The position numbers were made by a program, and so were the translations under genes. This document shows positions 17,523 through 18,724 of a DNA stretch of 18,724 nucleotides, in pieces. The stretch spans positions 1 through 18,724 of the forward strand of contig JAMOOA010000011.1 in assembly GCA_027066255.1 (NCBI GenBank), written 5' to 3'. Numbering within the stretch: the first letter of the stretch is position 1; every line of letters starts with the position of its first letter. This DNA is from Candidatus Altimarinota bacterium (GTDB taxonomy: Bacteria > Patescibacteriota > Gracilibacteria > BD1-5 > UBA6164). The notes beneath the pieces were generated by a model. The model did not search any database, had not been told where the DNA came from, and saw only the letters and a list, made by a program, of their open reading frames with translations.

Positions 17523-18191
17523 ATGGCAAATTTAGATTTAAAAATAGGAAATGTGAAAGATCAAAATGATTCACTTTTTATTTCACCATTTACTGACCTT
17601 GTAGAATGAGCAAAAGACGGGGCAAATGCAGCGCTCAATACTGTTATCCCATCTGTAATTCTTGCTTCTGAAAACACGGCACATACAAGTAGAAATTGGG
17701 GAAATCTTCTGAAAGGAGATGCTTGGAAGAAATTTCTAAAATCTTTTCCTTCTATGGCAGCAGATATAGGAACAAAAGCAGTGAGTTTACCTTTTAGGAC
17801 CATTGAAGGAGCTATGACCTATGTTGTTTCCAACAATGTAGAAAGGGTAGTGAAAGCTACAAAATGAGCTACTACAGGATTTCTAAAAAACTGGATAACA
17901 AATAATGGAGAAACAAACTATAAAGTTCTGAAAGGACTAGGAGGATTTATAGGAGGAGCAGGAGATGTTCTTGGATCTATTGCAAAAGCACCTTTTGGAT
18001 GACTCGAGTGGCTCTCAAAACAACCAAATAAATGGGTTTTCAATCCAGCAGTAGCAAAAACTCAGGGATGGGTAGAGAGTCAAAGAATCTCAGAAAAGAA
18101 TTTCTTTGGTCCACATATGACCACAACCAGTGATTATAGACCTGGTACAGCAGCGAACGATAATAATATTGAACAGAGTCAGGCAGCGTAA
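17523..18191 (+). CDS. Unknown 222-residue protein behind a strong promoter
   Basis: Three TGA Gly codons (17607, 17865, 18000); ends in TAA. No signal peptide is evident (MANLDLKIGNVKDQNDSLFI). Two amphipathic, glycine- and alanine-rich stretches stand out: LVEGAKDGANAALNTVIP near 28-45 and LKGLGGFIGGAGDVLGSIAK near 135-155, followed by Trp-containing GGLEWLSKQPNKWVF. The last 35 residues are hydrophilic and Asn/Gln-rich. The glycine-rich amphipathic helices resemble segments of membrane-associating or pore-forming proteins, but a structural role is equally possible. It is a single-gene unit with a near-consensus promoter and a 13-bp terminator, so it is probably well expressed. No family recognised and no function assigned. 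Confidence 0.85.
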
Positions 18192-18209
18192 TTATATGAT
18201 ATAATCTTT

Positions 18210-18242
18210 ATAAAGACCTAAGTATATTCCTTAGGTCTTTAT
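18210..18242 (+). terminator. Terminator of the 222-residue gene
   Basis: Arms 18210-18222 and 18230-18242 (ATAAAGACCTAAG and its reverse complement) pair perfectly over 13 bp with a 7-nt loop, ending in TTTATTT. It starts 18 nt after the stop codon. Confidence 0.85.
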
Positions 18243-18262
18243 TTCGAGGTATTTATAAAGAA

Positions 18263-18286
18263 CCACCCAGTTATAAAACTGGGTGG
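18263..18286 (-). terminator. Terminator of the minus-strand membrane protein gene
   Basis: CCACCCAGTT and AACTGGGTGG pair over 10 bp with the loop ATAA. On the minus strand it follows the stop codon at 18316 by about 30 nt and is followed by a short T-rich run (TTCTTTATAAAT). Confidence 0.6.
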
Positions 18287-18315
18287 GTATTGCTTTCACG
18301 TCAACGAAACTCTAG

Positions 18316-18724
18316 TTACCGTAGGTGTCGATGAAGGATAAGCTTTCAGGTTCTCCTGGTTGTCATTGTGTCGATATTGTTCATCGCCTTTAGGCAATTT
18401 TGAACAGTCATACGACGTTCCCAGTTTCTGAGGGAAGTCATGACTATTAAAAATACAAAGGCAATTCCATAGCTCCAAAGCGTATCTTTGGATATGTATT
18501 CATAGATACTTAACTCATCATTAGTGAGTAACGCACCATAGTACATACCCAGTGGGATAGCCAATATTAGAACCGTTACTAATACCATAAATATGGTAGC
18601 CCGGACATCTTTATTTATGTCTTGAACACATGCATCAACAGTGTCATACGAGGCACCATCATTGGCAGTTTTTCCGAGAATAACCGCAAATACAATCGCG
18701 ATTATTAGAAGAATCCCTCCTTCA
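18316..18724 (-). CDS. Multi-TM membrane protein, C-terminal part (runs off the window)
   Basis: The minus-strand frame is open from the window edge to TAA at 18316-18318, 135 residues visible. Three hydrophobic segments are seen: GGILLIIAIVFAVILG at the edge, ATIFMVLVTVLILAIPLG, and LWSYGIAFVFLIVMTSL, with loops containing DTVDACVQDINKD and NDELSIYEYI. The tail is basic (NWERRM, MTTRRT). The only TGA lies near the end (18346-18348): read as Gly it adds GKLILHRHLR before TAA; read as stop the protein would end at MTTRRT. Base composition is richer in GC and codons such as CGG, GCG, GCC, CTG and TTG appear, unlike the neighbours, which suggests recent transfer. Family not recognised. Confidence 0.65.

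Noticed and set aside
1..18724. CRISPR arrays, tRNA or rRNA genes, insertion sequences, phage genes
   Set aside because: Looked for repeated spacers, cloverleaf-type pairings with a TTCGA arm, transposase motifs and terminal repeats; none seen by eye. A tRNAscan or Infernal run would settle the RNA part.

Overview
The window reads as a bacterial chromosome segment in which TGA is a glycine codon (translation table 25). That points to the Patescibacteria/CPR lineages Gracilibacteria (BD1-5) or Absconditabacteria (SR1); I cannot choose between them from this stretch. The evidence is internal. About fifty in-frame TGA codons fall inside otherwise intact genes, many at invariant glycines: the GER/GEM of the PilB Walker B, the QxGR of DinG motif VI, the Walker A and the RGGQ of Mfd, and GE-TG of PilC. 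Only TAA and TAG end genes. Read with the standard code, most genes here look shattered, but none is a pseudogene. The DNA is AT-rich and coding-dense, with no tRNA, rRNA, CRISPR array, insertion sequence or phage gene that I can see.

Layout. 26-2656 (+): a DnaQ-like exonuclease fused to a DinG-type helicase. 2757-7365 (+): a four-gene type IV pilus operon (unknown one-TM protein, PilO-like, PilB ATPase, PilC platform), closed by a perfect 29-bp palindromic terminator. 7428-7733: a promoter plus a long structured leader for a very large gene, 7734-11315 (+), encoding a secreted SLH-domain protein with many beta-sandwich repeats, the likely S-layer protein. 11467-12018 (+): a leucine-rich-repeat lipoprotein. 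On the minus strand, mfd (15756-12676) is followed by a SlyD-like FKBP lipoprotein (12663-12076). 15999-17105 (+): tsaB and a PH-domain membrane protein. 17187-17300 (-): a 37-residue basic small protein with its own promoter and terminator. 17523-18191 (+): an unrecognised 222-residue protein behind a strong-looking promoter. 18316-18724 (-): the C-terminal part of a multi-TM protein whose codon use differs from the rest.

How it fits together. The theme is a cell surface built for attachment (type IV pilus machinery, S-layer, two lipoproteins) interleaved with housekeeping DNA repair (DinG, Mfd) and tRNA t6A modification (TsaB). No gene has a convincing Shine-Dalgarno sequence. Transcription units end in long palindromes in which an upstream A-tract pairs with the terminal T-tract, so they can work in both directions between convergent genes. 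The S-layer gene, presumably the most expressed, uses no TGA glycine codon at all.
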